A stretch of 21,671 bases of DNA, from positions 1 through 21,671 of the forward strand of contig CAZHHW010000054.1 in assembly GCA_964532385.1 (NCBI GenBank). Reading direction: 5' to 3'. This document shows, one piece after another, positions 1 to 8,709 of this stretch. Numbering within the stretch: position 1 is the first letter of the stretch; each line of letters opens with the position of its first letter. The notes beneath the pieces were generated by a model. The model saw only the letters and a program-made list of their open reading frames with translations. It was not told the origin of the DNA and made no database searches. The position numbers and the translations under genes are program-made. This DNA comes from UBA6921 sp964532385 (lineage in GTDB: Bacteria; Pseudomonadota; Gammaproteobacteria; SG8-11).

Positions 1-6
1 TTCGTT

Positions 7-45
7 GCAACTCGTCGGAATAGCTCGCTATTCCTCGCTCGTTGC
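7..45. repeat. Interrupted hairpin beyond the end of chpC, possible dispersed repeat
   Basis: An 8-bp perfect stem, GGAATAGC at 17-24 against GCTATTCC at 27-34 with a 2-base loop, is enclosed by a second 5-bp stem, GCAAC at 7-11 against GTTGC at 41-45, with an asymmetric internal loop between them. It lies about 60 bases past the chpC stop codon. There is no T-run after it on the minus strand, so it does not look like a standard intrinsic terminator. The layout suggests a dispersed palindromic element or the edge of one, cut by the window start. No convincing gene is visible in positions 1-103. Confidence 0.4.
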
Positions 46-103
46 GCCTCGCCCTGCCCCCAACGTGTCGCACTCCACAGGCCGTTCAACTACCGTTTCT
101 AGG

Positions 104-580
104 TTAATGAATGCGCTCGGTTTGAATTCCCGCATTACGCACCAACTGCTCAAGCGCGGCCAGATCGGGAATGATCGCCGTGATGTTATTAATCACAACT
201 TGCTGCAATTGGAATTTGTCGTGATCGCCGCCGCCCTCCTGGCGAATGTCGTCGCGCGCGATTTTTAACAAGCGCGGGTTGTTACGAATCACCACGGCGT
301 AAAATTGCAGCGCTGCGCCGCTATGCACTCCATTGAGAATCGCCAGGCGCGCATTGCTACCGGGTTTGGTGGCACTTTCTCCAGCCGCAAGCTCGTACGA
401 GATTACCGGAATGCGCAGCCCGCGCCACTGCAGGGTGCCTAATAACCATGCAGGCGCATCGCTCACCGGTTCCGGCGCGGTGTAGCGCACAATTTCCGCG
501 ATGGCCGTATTGGGCAGCAGCAAATGGCGGTGCTGTGTGGCGATGAGCTGGCTGTGAATCATTGTGCGTTCGTTGGACAT
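104..580 (-). CDS. chpC: ChpC, CheW-like coupling protein of the Pil-Chp system
   Basis: A 158-residue protein made of a single CheW-like domain. In the Pseudomonas Pil-Chp system ChpC is the second CheW homologue besides PilI, thought to link additional receptors to the ChpA kinase in the cytoplasm. Visible family traits are the N-terminal strand region (residues about 12-35, LLLPNTAIAEIVRY), the GTLQWRGLRIPVISYE segment near residue 50 that corresponds to the conserved G-x-hhxxRG-x-hhPVhD core of CheW, and a C-terminal segment with FQLQQVVINNITAIIPDLAAL. The ATG at 580 is preceded by GAGGAG at 594-589 with 8-base spacing. That ribosome-binding site overlaps the TGA of chpB, so the two are probably translationally coupled. 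It is the last gene of the cluster seen here; no chpD or chpE is visible before the window edge. Confidence 0.87.
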   Translation of the reverse strand: MSNERTMIHSQLIATQHRHLLLPNTAIAEIVRYTAPEPVSDAPAWLLGTLQWRGLRIPVISYELAAGESATKPGSNARLAILNGVHSGAALQFYAVVIRNNPRLLKIARDDIRQEGGGDHDKFQLQQVVINNITAIIPDLAALEQLVRNAGIQTERIH

Positions 581-592
581 GCGCGTCGCTCC

Positions 593-1672
593 TCAAATCT
601 CGGCAGGTGTAGACATTTTATCTTTGAATCGTTTAACCAGTGCGGCCGCCAGCTCTTCGGGCGTGCCGTTAAAGCTCACATGACCGGTTTTGCGCGCATT
701 ATCCGGCATGCTGCTGATCACGCAGCTCTCCGCGTCTTGCGCCCATACATCGCCGCCGCTCGCGGCAATCGCGTGACAACCCTGTTCACCATCGTTACCC
801 ATGCCGCTGAAGATGATCGCACCGCATTTTTTGCCGTAGCGGCGCGCCATATCCTGCATCACAAAATCAATGCTGGGACTGTAGATCGAACGCTGCATTT
901 TTTTCTTGAACGTGATGCGGCTGAGCGTGTCGATCTCGATGCGGTGATCGACCGGGGCCAAGACGACTTCCTGATGCTTCAGAACCTGTCCGACGCTCGC
1001 CACCGATACCCGTAACGGCGTGACGCGGTCCAGTTGTTCGGCCAGCAAATCCAGATGGCTGGCGCCGATGTGTTGCGCCAATATAAATGCCACCGGCAAA
1101 TCCTCGGGCAATTTGCTTAGAAATTCGCGTACCGCCAGCGGCCCGCCCAGCGATGCTCCAAGCACCCATAAATTGACCATTTGGCCTGGCGCATTTTCCG
1201 ACGCGGTTTCGCGCGGCAGTTTACGCGACGCCACCTCTTTAGCCTTCGCCTTCGGAACACCAGTTTTGACCGGCGCCTTAGCCACAGGCGGAGGCACCGC
1301 CTTGAGCGGCGGGCGCTTCCGTTTGCTGATTGACCACAACTTGGCTGCCAAGCGCCGCCCCCATTCCGGGTTGGTCACATTGGCCACCAGATCCATGGTC
1401 ACGCTATCGTTGAACAATATCGGTAACTGCGCGGTTTCGAGAAGGGTCTGTAATATGTCAAGCACCTGATCCGCAGTTTCGTCGAGGTCGACGAGGATAA
1501 CGTCGGCGGAAACCGCGTTCACCTGCTCCAGCGTGACGGAAGTGACTGGATAGCGGCCAATGACCGCGAGCCCATGCTTGCCGAGCACACGGGCAAGATC
1601 CAACATGCGTTTTTCCGAGGTGTACAGAATCGCAACGCGCAGCGGAGCGTTATCTGCGCGCTGATCATCCAC
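593..1672 (-). CDS. chpB: ChpB, CheB-type protein-glutamate methylesterase
   Basis: A 359-residue methylesterase that should remove methyl groups from the PilJ receptor, opposing PilK. The C-terminal half (about 165-350) is a CheB esterase domain with the catalytic triad in place: S174 in GASLGG, H201 in AQHIG and D294 in GMGNDG. The N-terminal 1-110 resembles a receiver fold (VILVDLDE near residue 60) but lacks the paired acidic residues after the first strand, reading VAILYTSEKR there, so it is probably not a normal phospho-acceptor. A basic, Pro/Ala/Lys-rich linker (about 115-160) joins the halves. The start is a GTG at 1672 that overlaps the end of chpA by 8 bases (GTGGATGA); no strong Shine-Dalgarno is visible, which fits translational coupling. 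Confidence 0.9.
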   Translation of the reverse strand: MDDQRADNAPLRVAILYTSEKRMLDLARVLGKHGLAVIGRYPVTSVTLEQVNAVSADVILVDLDETADQVLDILQTLLETAQLPILFNDSVTMDLVANVTNPEWGRRLAAKLWSISKRKRPPLKAVPPPVAKAPVKTGVPKAKAKEVASRKLPRETASENAPGQMVNLWVLGASLGGPLAVREFLSKLPEDLPVAFILAQHIGASHLDLLAEQLDRVTPLRVSVASVGQVLKHQEVVLAPVDHRIEIDTLSRITFKKKMQRSIYSPSIDFVMQDMARRYGKKCGAIIFSGMGNDGEQGCHAIAASGGDVWAQDAESCVISSMPDNARKTGHVSFNGTPEELAAALVKRFKDKMSTPAEI

Positions 1673-4600
1673 GTTGATGCAGTAACCGGTTGATGTTATC
1701 CAACAATTCCTTGTCCTGGTAAGGCTTGCCCATGTACATATTGACGCCGATCGCCATGGCCCGATCGCGGTGTTTAGCCCCGGTGCGGGAAGTGATCATG
1801 ATGATAGGAATATTCTTCAACCGCTCGTCGTTGCGCATGGCTGTCGCCAGCTCATAGCCATCCATACGCGGCATTTCGATATCCAGCAGCATAACGTCGG
1901 GCACGTATTCCTGCAATTTCGCCAGCGCATCCACACCGTCTTTTGCCGTAACGGTTTCAAAATTATTACGCGTCAGGAAGCGCTCGGTGACCTTACGTAC
2001 GGTAATGGAATCGTCGACCACCATGATGCTGGATACTTTTGCAGCCGCCGACGCAGGTTCAAGATCACGTTTGGAATGGGCGATGCCGGCGCGAATCAGC
2101 GACGCCAGATCCAGAATCAGAGCGACGCCGCCGTCGTTCATGATGGTGGCGCCGGAAATTCCAATGACGGTCGCTACCTGCGGGCCGACGGACTTGATAA
2201 CCACTTCCTGACGGGCCACGATCGCCTCGACATGCAATACCACCCGATGGTCGCCTGCACGCGCCAGGATCAACGGTATTTTTACGCCGGGGTCGGGCAA
2301 CTGCGGCTGCGAGATATTGAGCACCGTGCCCAGATGGAAGAACTTGTAGCTATGACCGGCGTATTCATAGCGTACATGCTCGTCGCGTTGCAGCTTTTCC
2401 AGCTCCTCGCGGGTCGCGCGCACCACGCCGTCAATCACGGTAAGCGGTATCGCGTAGATTTGCTCGCCCACGTGCACCATCAACGCCTGGGTTACCGATA
2501 CTGTTAATGGAAGTCGCACGATAAATGTCGTGCCCTGACCCTGCTTGGTGGAGATCTGCAAGGTTCCATTGAGCTGCTTGATCTGGTTGTTGACCACGTC
2601 CATGCCCACGCCGCGCCCGGAAATCTGCGTGACTTTTTTCGCGGTCGAGAACCCTGCCTCCAGCACGAATTGGGTGACTTCGTTATCGGTCAGATCGGAA
2701 TTGCTGTCCATCAAGCCGCGTTCAAGCGCCTTGTTGCGAATCGCGGCCAAGTCCATCCCGGCGCCGTCGTCGATAATGCCCAGTACGATTTCCGCACCTT
2801 CGCGCCAGAAGTGCAGCGTAATATTTCCGCCGTCCGTCTTGCCCGCCTTGCTGCGTTCGTGCGGCAATTCAATACCGTGGTCGACCGCATTGCGCAGCAT
2901 ATGCTCGAGTGCCGGAGTAAGCCGGTTCAACACGGAGCGGTCCATCTCGCCTTCGGCGCCGGCCACGTGCAACTCAATCTGCTTGCCTAATTCCTTGGCG
3001 GTCTGCCGCACAATACGGCGCAGCCGCGGTACCACGCTTGCGAACGGCACCAGGCGCGTGCGCATCAGGCCGTCTTGGAGCGCGGTCGCGACACGCGACT
3101 GTTGCAAGAGCAGAATTTCGGACTCGCGCGTGAGATTGTCGAGCAGCTTTTGGATACTGCCCAGGTCGCCCACGCTTTCCACCAGACTGCGCGACAGTTG
3201 TTGCATATTCGAGAAACGGTCAAGCTCCAGCGGATCGAATTCCTCCTGATCGCTCACGCCGGATTTTTCATAGCGGAACAGCATCTGCGCTTCGGCTTCG
3301 ATTTCAAATTTGCGCAGTTGCTCGCGCAGGCGGTTGACGGTTTGCGCCAATTCCAGCAAGTTGAAATTGATGGAGTTATGCTGCAACTCGATGCGCGAAC
3401 GGTAGATCGAAACTTCACCCGCATTGTTGACCAATTCATCCAACAGCGCGAGCGACACCCGCACCTGCTCTTCGGCCGCTTTCGCCTTTTGCAGTTGCGC
3501 AGGAATTTCCGCACTGATCGCGCTCATCGCAGCGGCCGGAGATTCGTGCGTGTGAGTCACGCTCATCATCGCGGCGAGCCCCGCCGAAGCCTCGACTGAG
3601 ATCGACTTTTCTGCGACCGCAGGCAGCGTCGCTTTGCGCAACCCTACGGCAACTTCAATTTGTTCAATCAGAGGCGCGGCTGAGTCCAGCGCCAGCTTGT
3701 CGCGTACCCGTTCAAGCGCAGTGGACAACCAGTCGTAGGCGCTGTGCATCAGCTCTACCAGTTCGGTATTCGCCTTGACCCGGCCCTGCGCGAGACCTTC
3801 AAAAATATTTTCGATGCTGTGGCTCAGATCGCCGATGGGCGCGATTTTCGCCATGCGCGCGCCGCCTTTGATGGTGTGCAAGGCGCGCTGCAATTCGCCC
3901 ACGACTTCGGTATTTCCGGTATCGCTGGTCCAACGGTTGATCAGGTCATCCATGCTTGCGACAATTTCGTTGGCTTCTTCCAGAAACACATCCAGCAAAT
4001 CGCTGTCGCTGTCGGCGGTTTCCGCCACCTGCACCTGCGGCGCGGCCGGACGCGGAAATGGAATGACCTGGCGCTCCGTGGCGGGTACCGCGGGCTCGTC
4101 ATCCGGCACCTGCGCGGGCGAGATGGCGTCTTCGACCGCAGGTAATTGAGCAGGAGCGGCCATCAATGCTTCGATCTGTTGCGATAATTCTCCGGCCGGT
4201 AATGCATCCGCGCCGCGCCGCAGCAATTCGACACTACGCGCAAGCCAGTCCTGGGCGGCCTGCACCAGATCAAATGCCATGCTGTTGGCAGGCAGACGGC
4301 CTTCGCCGATGTGTTGCAATAAGGTTTCGAGCTGATGACACACGTCGCCGACCGAGTCGATGCGTGCCATGTTGGCACCGCCTTTAATTGTATGCAGTGC
4401 GCGTTGCAGTTCGGTGATGGCCGACAGATCGTTCAGGGACGAATGCCAGCGCTGCATGACGTAGTCAAGCGATTGCAGTATTTCCACCGCTTCATCGAGA
4501 AACACGCTGCGCAGTTCGGTGTCGGGATCGCTTTGCGGCGGGGCTTTGAGCTCTGATTCAGGCTGCCCGACCGGAAGTGACGCGGGGGCCGCACGGAAGG

Positions 4601-7600
4601 ATTCCAGCAGGTCGAGCAACTCCGATGGGGTTTCGAGCGGCCGCAGTTCGCGGGTGCGCAGCAACGCCTCCGCAACCCATTCCAGAACGCGCATGATTAA
4701 CTGAACAGCTTCCGCATTGCGTAACGCCGGAGTTTCCAGCAGTTGGTTTAAAAATCCATTCGCGGCGCTGCACAGCGTGGCAATCGGCATGAGATCGGCG
4801 ATACGCGCGCCGCCGTGCAGAGTGCTGAAACGGCGCCGGATCTCGTCAATATATTCCTCGCGCTGCGGCATGCCGGCCCAGATACCGGCTTCCGCGATGC
4901 TGCGATTAACCAGGTCCGCCGCTTCCAGCAAAAAGACATTGACCAGCTCGGTATCCACTTCATTGGCACCGGCTTCGGCGGCGGCATCGAAACTTGCCGC
5001 AGCCTCCACGACAGGCGCATTTTGCAAGCGCCGGTTCTGCTCTTCCACGCCAAGCTGATGCAGCACGGCGATGCGTTCGAGCAGGGCGAGCTTGCTGGGA
5101 TGAGTGGTGTGGGTATCGCTGAGATCGCGCAAGACCTCATTTACAAAATCAGCGCCTGAATGCAAAACCTCAATCTCATCACGGCCTACCGGGCTATGAT
5201 TTTCGGCGAGCAGTTTGGCCCATTTTTCCAGTGCTTCCGCGACCTCGGCGATTTCTTCGATACTGGCCATGCGCGCGCTGCCATGCAGGGTATGCAGGGC
5301 ACGAATCAAATCTTCTTCCACAGTGCACACGGCATCAGGGGTGGAACAATGTTCGACGAAGGCGTTCAGCGCCCGCAGATGGGTGCGGGTCTCGTTGACG
5401 AAGATTTCCGCCAGCACCGGATCGACATGGCGTCGCGGGACCTCGCTTTCGGCGTCGAGGATGACGTCTTCGGCGGATTCCACCAGCGCCGGCATCAGCA
5501 CCGGAGCACTGTCATCGGTCAACTCACCTTTGGCGATGCGCTGCGCCCGGTCAATCAGCGGCTGGGTAACCACGCCTCCTTTGCGGCCGGCGCGCAATTC
5601 CTCGACCAGCAAGGGCAATAAATCCCGCGCTTGTTCTACCAAGGCATAGATCGCCGGGGATATTTCCAGGCTGCGATCCAGCACGCGATTGAGAACGTTC
5701 TCGACCGCCCAGGCGAATTCGCCGATCTCCATTGCGCCCACGATCCGGCCGCTGCCTTTAATGGTATGAAAGGAACGCCGCAAGGTACGCAAGGGGTTGT
5801 CGTCGGCCGCGTTCTTTTTCCATAACTCCAGCTGGATGGCTACGTTCGTGCTTTCTTCGCCCGCCTCTTCGAGAAAAATCTCCAGTACTTCGGGATCGAC
5901 CGGAGGAACCTCATCGCCGGCTGGTGCCACAGGAACTTGAGCAACCGCCGCTGCCGGAACAGGCTCGGGCACCGGCGGCGTCTCCGCCGCTGTCGTTATC
6001 TCACGCGGCGTGGTTATGGGAAGCGGTGGCGCAACGGCCGCCTCGGACACCGCCTGGGAAGCAACATAACCTAATGACGCCAACCCCTCACGTACCGTAT
6101 TCAAGCCGCTCCGCGCGCCCACCGGGTCGTCGGCGGCGGATTCCAGAAAATATTCAAATCCGGTGATGACATCGGCGAGGGTATCGAGATTTTGCGGCGA
6201 TATTTCCCGGTGTTTTTCAAGTAGATCGGTAACGATAAATCGTCCGGCGAGCGCGACCAGATCCGCAGCCTCTTCATAACCCAGAATCAGTAATGCGCCT
6301 TTGATGTCGTTGATGTACTCCGCGGCGGGTTGCAAAAGTTCAAACGCTGTGGGCTGCGTTGCGAATTGCAAAACCGCGTCTTTGACGCGCGCGAGCACGG
6401 CACGGGCTTCTTGGGTGGTCAGGTTGACCAGGCTGCGATATTCGGCCTCGGGCAAGACAGCGCTGGCGGCGCTGCCCGCCGTTTCGGATTCGCTGGCAGG
6501 CTGCGCCGTGTGCACATCACCCAGCGATGATTCGACGAACAACAACGCACCGGCAACCCCCATGACGACATCGTCGGTGAGCGGCTGAAGCCCATCCAAA
6601 ACATTCTTCAATACGGTTTCCTGTTCGGAAATCGGCTGGCGCAAGCGGCCCAGGCCAAGCATGCCGAGCGTGTCGGCGACGGTGCGTAGCTTGACAATAA
6701 CCGGCTCGAGCTCGGACAGCGGCCGGTCCTTGGTGCGCACAAATACATCGATGGTTTCCTTGACCGACAGCAAATCTTCTTTCAATGCGGCGGCCACGTG
6801 CTGCATCACACCGGCATTGACGCCCAACAACTCGTTCTGCGCGTCGCTCAACGCTCCGCCGCTGGGCAGCAGCTCCTCAAGCTTGAACGCCTGCTTGAGT
6901 TCGGTAACGCGCGGACCGCTTGAAACCGCTTGAGCCACATAAAACAGAAGGTTCTTGACCAATTCTTTCGCGGGCGCTTTTTGTAATGCATCCTCGCCCT
7001 GGTCGACCAGGGTTTTCAATTGACGGTCGAGCTGGCCGAGCAACACTTTCACCGCCACACTGGTGTCGAGACCCCGCTCCATCAACGCTTCGATCACGCC
7101 CTGCGCCGCCCACCAGAGCTGGCGGACCGTCGCGCTGTGACAGGCGGCGTCGAGCTGTGCCAGCACGAAAGCGAGTTTTTTGGTTTGTGCGGGCACATCC
7201 TTGCCTCGGATAACGCCCACCAGCGCCGCTTGATACATCGAGCGCAATTTCTTTGCCTGCGCACGGCCGTCGACCAAGCCCGTAGGGAGTGTTTTGGGCG
7301 GGGGGAACACATTCAGGTCGGGTGCGAACAGCGCATTTTCCGACAGCAACGGCATACCGCGCGCGGCGCGCAAATCGTTCAGCAAGGCCAGCAGCATGAC
7401 CGGCCGGTCCTGATGGCCATTACTCAAATGCTCAAGATAAGCGGGCAATTGCAAGATGCCGCGAGTAAGTACCTCAAAGGCGTCTTGTTGCTGTTTGATC
7501 TGGCCATCTTTCAAAGCCTGCGCCAAGTGCTCCATCTCTTCAGCCAGCAACGCCGGGCCAAATAATTCCACGATGTGCAGCGTGCCGGTAATCTGATGCA

Positions 7601-7745
7601 GATGCGAGGCGATAAAATCCAGCTTGGCGGGGTCGGGGGTCTCGACATGGGTTTCGAGCGCCTGGCGGATTTGCTCCAATGCCTCGCCGATCTCGGCCTT
7701 GACCCAGTTCAGCGCTTTAATGTCGATACCGCCACCGGAAGCCAT
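1665..7745 (-). CDS. chpA: ChpA, multi-Hpt hybrid CheA histidine kinase with C-terminal receiver
   Basis: The 2026-residue central kinase of the Pil-Chp system; it autophosphorylates on Hpt domains and passes phosphate to PilG, PilH and its own receiver. The N-terminal third is FimL-like, with a possible phosphotransfer site at H50 (HQITG). Further sites are N479 in NDIKG (His lost), H660 in HTIKGSG, H818 in HTLHGSA, S974 in STLHGGA (a Ser-type site), H1118 in HTIKGGA and H1290 in HTIKGGA. Pro/Ala-rich linkers separate them. Then come a dimerisation region (about 1425-1570), the ATPase with N box around residue 1620, DDGAGMD near 1659 and GRGVGMD near 1711, a CheW-like domain (about 1745-1880), and a receiver with VVDDS near 1910 and phospho-acceptor D1955. 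The Pseudomonas homologue is about 2470 residues, so this one is shorter. The ATG has AGGA seven bases upstream. Confidence 0.96.
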   Translation of the reverse strand: MASGGGIDIKALNWVKAEIGEALEQIRQALETHVETPDPAKLDFIASHLHQITGTLHIVELFGPALLAEEMEHLAQALKDGQIKQQQDAFEVLTRGILQLPAYLEHLSNGHQDRPVMLLALLNDLRAARGMPLLSENALFAPDLNVFPPPKTLPTGLVDGRAQAKKLRSMYQAALVGVIRGKDVPAQTKKLAFVLAQLDAACHSATVRQLWWAAQGVIEALMERGLDTSVAVKVLLGQLDRQLKTLVDQGEDALQKAPAKELVKNLLFYVAQAVSSGPRVTELKQAFKLEELLPSGGALSDAQNELLGVNAGVMQHVAAALKEDLLSVKETIDVFVRTKDRPLSELEPVIVKLRTVADTLGMLGLGRLRQPISEQETVLKNVLDGLQPLTDDVVMGVAGALLFVESSLGDVHTAQPASESETAGSAASAVLPEAEYRSLVNLTTQEARAVLARVKDAVLQFATQPTAFELLQPAAEYINDIKGALLILGYEEAADLVALAGRFIVTDLLEKHREISPQNLDTLADVITGFEYFLESAADDPVGARSGLNTVREGLASLGYVASQAVSEAAVAPPLPITTPREITTAAETPPVPEPVPAAAVAQVPVAPAGDEVPPVDPEVLEIFLEEAGEESTNVAIQLELWKKNAADDNPLRTLRRSFHTIKGSGRIVGAMEIGEFAWAVENVLNRVLDRSLEISPAIYALVEQARDLLPLLVEELRAGRKGGVVTQPLIDRAQRIAKGELTDDSAPVLMPALVESAEDVILDAESEVPRRHVDPVLAEIFVNETRTHLRALNAFVEHCSTPDAVCTVEEDLIRALHTLHGSARMASIEEIAEVAEALEKWAKLLAENHSPVGRDEIEVLHSGADFVNEVLRDLSDTHTTHPSKLALLERIAVLHQLGVEEQNRRLQNAPVVEAAASFDAAAEAGANEVDTELVNVFLLEAADLVNRSIAEAGIWAGMPQREEYIDEIRRRFSTLHGGARIADLMPIATLCSAANGFLNQLLETPALRNAEAVQLIMRVLEWVAEALLRTRELRPLETPSELLDLLESFRAAPASLPVGQPESELKAPPQSDPDTELRSVFLDEAVEILQSLDYVMQRWHSSLNDLSAITELQRALHTIKGGANMARIDSVGDVCHQLETLLQHIGEGRLPANSMAFDLVQAAQDWLARSVELLRRGADALPAGELSQQIEALMAAPAQLPAVEDAISPAQVPDDEPAVPATERQVIPFPRPAAPQVQVAETADSDSDLLDVFLEEANEIVASMDDLINRWTSDTGNTEVVGELQRALHTIKGGARMAKIAPIGDLSHSIENIFEGLAQGRVKANTELVELMHSAYDWLSTALERVRDKLALDSAAPLIEQIEVAVGLRKATLPAVAEKSISVEASAGLAAMMSVTHTHESPAAAMSAISAEIPAQLQKAKAAEEQVRVSLALLDELVNNAGEVSIYRSRIELQHNSINFNLLELAQTVNRLREQLRKFEIEAEAQMLFRYEKSGVSDQEEFDPLELDRFSNMQQLSRSLVESVGDLGSIQKLLDNLTRESEILLLQQSRVATALQDGLMRTRLVPFASVVPRLRRIVRQTAKELGKQIELHVAGAEGEMDRSVLNRLTPALEHMLRNAVDHGIELPHERSKAGKTDGGNITLHFWREGAEIVLGIIDDGAGMDLAAIRNKALERGLMDSNSDLTDNEVTQFVLEAGFSTAKKVTQISGRGVGMDVVNNQIKQLNGTLQISTKQGQGTTFIVRLPLTVSVTQALMVHVGEQIYAIPLTVIDGVVRATREELEKLQRDEHVRYEYAGHSYKFFHLGTVLNISQPQLPDPGVKIPLILARAGDHRVVLHVEAIVARQEVVIKSVGPQVATVIGISGATIMNDGGVALILDLASLIRAGIAHSKRDLEPASAAAKVSSIMVVDDSITVRKVTERFLTRNNFETVTAKDGVDALAKLQEYVPDVMLLDIEMPRMDGYELATAMRNDERLKNIPIIMITSRTGAKHRDRAMAIGVNMYMGKPYQDKELLDNINRLLHQRG

Positions 7746-7754
7746 AATCGAATC

Positions 7755-8654
7755 CTAAATTAATACCGATGATTTTCGGTAGGCGAGCGTATCGTCGGTC
7801 GCGATACGTTTGAAGCCAGACCGGCTCCAGCGTAATAACTCGCCCGCACCCAGCACCAGCACACCGCCCGGCACGACTTGCTCGGCCAACTGGTTGACGA
7901 TGCGCTCACGCGCGAGCGCGTCGAAATAGATCAGCACATTCTGGCAAAACACGACATCCACCGGGCCAACCAGACCCGCGGCATCCAGTTCATGCAAATT
8001 GACCGGCACAAACTGGGTGCGTTCGCGTAATGCCGCTTTGACGCTGAAAGTATCGTCATCCACCCGTTCAAAGTATTGCGCGATCTGCGCGTCATTCAGA
8101 CCTCCGAGCTGCCGGCCGTGATACTTGCCTTGCCGCGCCTTGTCCAGCGAGGTGCGGGAAAGATCGCTGCCGATCACATTAATGCGCGGACGCGGATGAT
8201 AAGGCGCCAGTGCTTGATCCATGGTGATGGCCAGCGAATACACTTCCTCGCCGGTTGAACACCCGGCACTCCAGACGGTCAGTGTGGACGGGCGTGATTT
8301 CTCCACCGCACAACGCCGCTGAATGTAGTCCGCGAACAGGCTTAATGAACTTGCATGACGCATAAAACGTGTTTCATGCAGCGGCAACAGATCGATCAGG
8401 CTGTCCCATTCTTCGCTGTTGCCGGAATGCGCGCGCAACACATCGAAATAGCCGCGCCGTGACGCAATCCCGCGTTTGCGCATGCGCGTTTCGACGCACT
8501 GCAGCAGGAACGATTTACGTATGGCGGTATCGCGCAAGCCGAGGCGCCGGCCCAGCAATTCGACCCACAACGCAAACTCTTCATCATCGATGGTGGTGGT
8601 TTGCATAATTTCCGGAAACGCCACCGCGTTCATCAGGGTTACCGCGATCGCCAT
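7755..8654 (-). CDS. pilK: PilK, CheR-type chemoreceptor methyltransferase
   Basis: A 299-residue SAM-dependent methyltransferase expected to methylate glutamates on PilJ, opposing ChpB. It has the CheR layout: an N-terminal helical domain with the LPLHETRFMRH segment (CheR consensus around NETxFFR), then the SAM-binding loop WSAGCSTGEEVYSLAI near residues 130-145, the acidic strand end NVIGSDLS, and CQNVLIYFD where CheR normally has CRNVLIYF (Arg to Gln here). The ATG at 8654 has AAAGGT about 8 bases upstream. A second in-frame Met at residue 17 is a possible alternative start, because conserved CheR-type sequence begins soon after it (IDDEEFALWVELL). The stop lies 9 bases before chpA, consistent with one operon. 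Confidence 0.92.
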   Translation of the reverse strand: MAIAVTLMNAVAFPEIMQTTTIDDEEFALWVELLGRRLGLRDTAIRKSFLLQCVETRMRKRGIASRRGYFDVLRAHSGNSEEWDSLIDLLPLHETRFMRHASSLSLFADYIQRRCAVEKSRPSTLTVWSAGCSTGEEVYSLAITMDQALAPYHPRPRINVIGSDLSRTSLDKARQGKYHGRQLGGLNDAQIAQYFERVDDDTFSVKAALRERTQFVPVNLHELDAAGLVGPVDVVFCQNVLIYFDALARERIVNQLAEQVVPGGVLVLGAGELLRWSRSGFKRIATDDTLAYRKSSVLI

Positions 8655-8709
8655 GCGCCGCTACCTTTGCGTGTTAATCATGCCCACTGCTCGCAGCGCT
8701 CGGCGGACG

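Noticed and set aside
5..268. Open frame of 87 codons on the plus strand at the left edge
   Set aside because: Most of it lies antisense to chpC, and the rest crosses the palindromic element. No recognisable domain; most likely spurious.
1770..7565. Many long plus-strand open frames opposite chpA
   Set aside because: They are antisense shadows of a GC-rich gene of 2026 codons; chpA has continuous domain content throughout.
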